Of a stretch of DNA of 7,635 nucleotides, positions 5,013 to 7,635 are shown piece by piece. This DNA is from Myxococcales bacterium. GTDB lineage: Bacteria; Myxococcota_A; Polyangia; Polyangiales; Polyangiaceae. The stretch spans positions 3,798-11,432 of the forward strand of contig JAAFHJ010000102.1 of NCBI GenBank assembly GCA_013298325.1. The letters are read 5' to 3'. A model generated the notes under the pieces. That model was not told the origin of the DNA, did no database searches, and saw only the letters and a program-made list of their open reading frames with translations. The translations under genes and the position numbers were made by a program. Within the stretch, counting starts at the first letter, position 1; each line of letters begins with the position of its first letter.

Positions 5013-6701
5013 CTATCCGTCTCTACCGAAGCAGCGCGCTGCGACGAGAGGTGCCGCCTGCGGGCCTCCGAGTTCTCTCAGCGGAAGCTCAGCCAGCTCC
5101 GGAGCGATGCTCGACGCGGCCTCCTTAAAACGAATAATCCAGGCCACAACTGAAGCTGCATCCGCGACAGAAATCGCCATTTCAGGAAGGGATACGCGTC
5201 CATCAAGCCCGACCTCAGACCTCCCCACAACACCGTCAGCTGTGAGCTTTGTTCGCTTGAGATAATTGCGAATGACAGGCCCACCAATTCGCTCCTTTGC
5301 AGCGCCATGAACGGCATTTAAAAACCCTTCGAGGGCGTCGCGAAAGTCGGCTGGGAGCGCATCGAGGTCGCCTTCGGCTTCCGGCTTTAACGGAGCAGCC
5401 GCGGCGGGCGGCACGGCGGAGGGCGCACGGGGTGGCTGCGAGGGGCGACGGTCGCCGTACCCCGTGAAGACGGTGCCGACCCCCATCCGCTCACGGGCAC
5501 GGAGGAGCGCTTCGACGAGCTCCGACAATGCTTGGGTGGCCGTCGTCACAACGACCACACCACGCCCCCACGGCAAGAAGACGACCGCGCAGGCCGCAAA
5601 TCGGAGTTCGAAAGCGGCGACCGGCGGCGCCGCGTCGCGAAACAGGTGGCGCGCGGTTGCTGCCGCGGTGGCCAGCTGCGCGAGCGCCGGATTCGGACCG
5701 AGCGCCCCCCCTTCCCCAACGCCGCTGTCGTCCCCAAAGGCGCACCAAGCCTCGATCGCTGCCTCGCGGACCAGCCTCTCGAAGAGCGCTTGTGGGAGGC
5801 CGGGAACCGCGGAAATTGGGCCGGATGTGCGGTCGGCAACGTCACCTGCGGCGCGCGCGATTTCGCGGTTTTGTGTGTACACCACACGAATAGGTCCGGT
5901 TGGATCGGAGGGGTCGCGCGAGAAGTGGGCCTCCAGGCGCGGCCCGTGCGGGGGCGTAGCTTGGGGGGGCCGGCTCGACGGCGACGGGGCAGGCGCTCGC
6001 ACGTCGACGCCGCGCAGGAAGGCGCCGACGAGCGGGCCGATTTCAAGCACCTCGCTCGCGGCGGCCGCGAGGGCGGTCACGAGGTAGGCGGCTCGAAGCC
6101 AGGAGCCGGGCACCTGATCTTCACCAACCCTCGAAATGGCTTCACCATTTGGCCCAAGAACGAGCGTCGCGAGCGTGCCCACCGGCGACGGCTCCACCGT
6201 CCCCGCCGTGCCCATCGAGAGCAAGCGCCGAAGGTAGCGGAGGTGGTGCATTTGAAGCGTTGCGCGGGCCGCCTCCACCCCATGTTCGACGACAGCCGCT
6301 GCGACGGCCGCCGGGAGGACCATGTGCTGTTTCTCCAGGACCTTTTGTCCGTCGAGAACGCGGGTCACGAGGAGCGGCTCGGGGTCGACAAGGACACGAC
6401 TTTCGACGGTCACCGCACCGCGATCGAGATCGACGACCGATTCGAGGACGAGCACCGCCGGTGGCGCGCTTGCGGAGCGGAGCCCGCAAGAAGAATCGGC
6501 GCCCACGGTTTCGCCGAGTCGCTGCTCGGCGCCCACGGTTTCGCCGAGTCGCTGCTCGGCGCCCACGGTTTCGCCGAGGGGCGCAGCCGAATCTGGGTCC
6601 TGGGGGGTCCTGGCGAGCATCGGTTCCTGGGGCGGTTCGGGACGGGGTGCAATCGACGGATGAGGGCGGGCCGGGCCGCGGCGTTTCAACCGCGGAACCA
6701 T
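5013..6701 (-). CDS. Large multi-segment protein, unknown function, possible roadblock-like segments
   Basis: A 562-residue protein with no confident family. Residues 1-80 are a Pro/Arg-rich leader containing three tandem copies of the decapeptide LGETVGAEQR (residues 42-69, last copy changed at its end). Residues 83-165 form an alpha/beta segment starting AVLVLESVVDLD and ending in a helix with MHHLRYLRRLL. Residues 176-230 (ATLVLGPNGEAISRVGED, then a long Ala-rich helix) and 360-408 (strand pair CAVVFLPWGRGVVVV, then a helix) have a strand-turn-strand-helix look reminiscent of roadblock/LC7 domains of bacterial GTPase regulators; this is weak. Residues 235-255 and 415-445 are Pro/Ala linkers. 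Residues 449-540 form a helical C-terminal segment. There is no signal peptide or membrane segment. The start overlaps the coiled-coil gene by 16 bases. It may be a scaffold or adaptor. Confidence 0.7.
   Translation of the reverse strand: MVPRLKRRGPARPHPSIAPRPEPPQEPMLARTPQDPDSAAPLGETVGAEQRLGETVGAEQRLGETVGADSSCGLRSASAPPAVLVLESVVDLDRGAVTVESRVLVDPEPLLVTRVLDGQKVLEKQHMVLPAAVAAAVVEHGVEAARATLQMHHLRYLRRLLSMGTAGTVEPSPVGTLATLVLGPNGEAISRVGEDQVPGSWLRAAYLVTALAAAASEVLEIGPLVGAFLRGVDVRAPAPSPSSRPPQATPPHGPRLEAHFSRDPSDPTGPIRVVYTQNREIARAAGDVADRTSGPISAVPGLPQALFERLVREAAIEAWCAFGDDSGVGEGGALGPNPALAQLATAAATARHLFRDAAPPVAAFELRFAACAVVFLPWGRGVVVVTTATQALSELVEALLRARERMGVGTVFTGYGDRRPSQPPRAPSAVPPAAAAPLKPEAEGDLDALPADFRDALEGFLNAVHGAAKERIGGPVIRNYLKRTKLTADGVVGRSEVGLDGRVSLPEMAISVADAASVVAWIIRFKEAASSIAPELAELPLRELGGPQAAPLVAARCFGRDG
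6496..6578. repeat. 30-bp tandem repeat, about 2.8 exact copies
   Basis: The unit beginning tcggcgcccacggtttcgcc is repeated at 6496, 6526 and 6556; the first two copies are complete and identical and the third is identical for 23 bases. It lies in frame near the start of the 562-residue protein and encodes tandem copies of a ten-residue peptide. Exact identity at DNA level points to recent slippage or unequal recombination. Confidence 0.95.
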
Positions 6702-7635
6702 CCCTTCGGTTTCTTCATTTCTGAAGAGAGCTCATTCATCACTTCTGTGATGCGAGCGACGCGTTCGCCCATGACGTCGAGCCTGGTGCGAGTCTGGTCG
6801 AAGGTCTCCTGAAGGAGCGCCTGCTGCTTGGAGGATCCTCCGTCTACGCTGGTGCCCACGCGACGAACATCCTCCCCCAACCCCTTGATTCCATGAACCG
6901 AATCGCTGATTCTCTCGAGACGCGCGGTGAGTTCATCGAGGACGTTCTTGGCAAGGCCTACATCGGCGATGAGGCCCATCGTTCCGCGCTGGAGCGTCGC
7001 CGTCTGCCCCTCAACGAGCTTTCCGATCTGGTTGACCGCGAGGGAGAAATTCTGACTCACTTTCGCTTCAATCGAGCCAACGATCTTGGACAGTTCCGTG
7101 CTTGTACGAACGACTCCGGAGAGTTCGTTGCCGACGCGTCCGTCGAGGTCGCGGACGGCGGTGCTGAGATCGACGAGGCGTTGGACGGTCCCCTTGCTCG
7201 CTGCATCTTGCATGCGATTTGCCTTCTCAATTTGAGCGCTCACCGTCTCGCTGGCGGCGCGGACGAGCGCTTCGACCGTCGAACTCCCCTTCCCGACCGC
7301 CTCTTCGACGCGCGCGATTCCGCTGCGCTGCTCGGCGACGCTTGTTCGCGCGGCGTCTGTCGCCCCCTTCAGCACCTCGGCGAGGCGTTGCTGCTCGCTG
7401 ACGAGGGCGAGGAGGGCCCCATCGAGCTTGCCGAGGCGTTCGTCCGTCGTCCCAGCTCGGCCGGCGACCGCCCCGTGGAACTGCTCGGCCGCTTCGCTCG
7501 CGGCGCGAAGCTCGTGAGTGAGCCCAGAAACGGCCCCCTCGACGAGCTCTTGGCGGGCGGCGAAAGACCCGAGTCCTTCGACGTGGGCGCTCCGAAGCGA
7601 ATCAAGGTCGGCGGCGATCGCGTCGAGCTTCCCCC
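6686..7635 (-). CDS. Long polar coiled-coil-like protein, C-terminal part (partial at window edge)
   Basis: The frame is open from 7635 to the stop at 6686, giving 315 visible residues with no start; the internal GTG at 7375 is not the true start because the coding character continues unchanged upstream. The sequence is almost entirely helical and polar, rich in Ala, Glu, Arg, Gln, Ser, Thr and Val, with hydrophobic residues at three- and four-residue spacings (for example VDLSTAVRDLDGRVGNELSG and VLDELTARLERISDSVHGIK). It ends in KKPKGWFRG. Such tails occur on chemoreceptors and on MotA/ExbB-like proteins, but the chemoreceptor signalling hairpin is not present in the visible part. No family can be assigned without the N-terminus. 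It overlaps the next gene by 16 bases, so the two are likely co-translated. Whether it belongs with the bilin-type genes is unknown. Confidence 0.75.
   Translation of the reverse strand, partial: GKLDAIAADLDSLRSAHVEGLGSFAARQELVEGAVSGLTHELRAASEAAEQFHGAVAGRAGTTDERLGKLDGALLALVSEQQRLAEVLKGATDAARTSVAEQRSGIARVEEAVGKGSSTVEALVRAASETVSAQIEKANRMQDAASKGTVQRLVDLSTAVRDLDGRVGNELSGVVRTSTELSKIVGSIEAKVSQNFSLAVNQIGKLVEGQTATLQRGTMGLIADVGLAKNVLDELTARLERISDSVHGIKGLGEDVRRVGTSVDGGSSKQQALLQETFDQTRTRLDVMGERVARITEVMNELSSEMKKPKGWFRG

Noticed and set aside
4022..6812. Several long plus-strand open frames opposite the ferredoxin, acidic and 562-residue genes
   Set aside because: Compositionally antisense shadows rich in Arg, Gly and Pro, without ribosome sites; they would conflict with the firmly identified ferredoxin.

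Overview
The window is a dense, GC-rich bacterial segment in which every credible gene lies on the minus strand, so transcription runs from high to low coordinates. The high GC, the Hanks-type Ser/Thr kinase and the Ala/Pro/Arg-rich linker proteins suggest a non-phototrophic bacterium of Myxococcota (deltaproteobacterial) type. This is inference: there is no rRNA or other phylogenetic marker.

In transcription order the layout is: (1) 7635-6686, C-terminal part of a large polar coiled-coil-like protein that enters from outside the window; (2) 6701-5013, a 562-residue multi-segment protein with a 30-bp tandem repeat and possible roadblock-like segments; (3) 4979-4437, an acidic, disordered 180-residue protein; (4) 4381-3902, a 2Fe-2S ferredoxin with a C-terminal extension; (5) 3820-3179, V4R-domain protein 'V4R-2'; (6) 3171-2821, a 116-residue protein with three short Trp motifs; (7) 2824-2309, a phycobiliprotein-superfamily globin-like protein (A); (8) 2312-1653, V4R-domain protein 'V4R-1'; (9) 1610-1155, a second phycobiliprotein-like protein (B); (10) 1144-242, a protein resembling ferredoxin-dependent bilin reductases (PcyA/HY2 family); (11) 252-1, N-terminus of a Ser/Thr protein kinase leaving the window. 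Start/stop overlaps (ATGA at two junctions), very short gaps and good Shine-Dalgarno sequences make genes 5-11 look like one translationally coupled operon. Genes 1-4 have the same orientation and short gaps and may belong to it.

The core is the interesting part. A bilin-reductase-like enzyme, a ferredoxin that could feed it electrons, two phycobiliprotein-like proteins without the bilin-attachment cysteine, and two paralogous V4R proteins are together outside any visible photosynthetic context. This matches what I recall, from memory only, of 'pre-PcyA / bilin biosynthesis-associated globin (BBAG)' clusters in non-photosynthetic bacteria, proposed as relatives of the ancestors of phycobilisome components. 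A plausible model is: ferredoxin reduces the FDBR, the FDBR reduces biliverdin, and BBAG/V4R proteins bind or carry the product, with the Trp-motif protein as a possible scaffold and the kinase as a possible signalling output. No heme oxygenase is visible, so biliverdin must come from elsewhere. The FDBR lacks several residues known to be catalytic in PcyA, so its product cannot be predicted. No RNA gene, mobile element or CRISPR array was seen, and no stretch above 300 bases lacks a gene.
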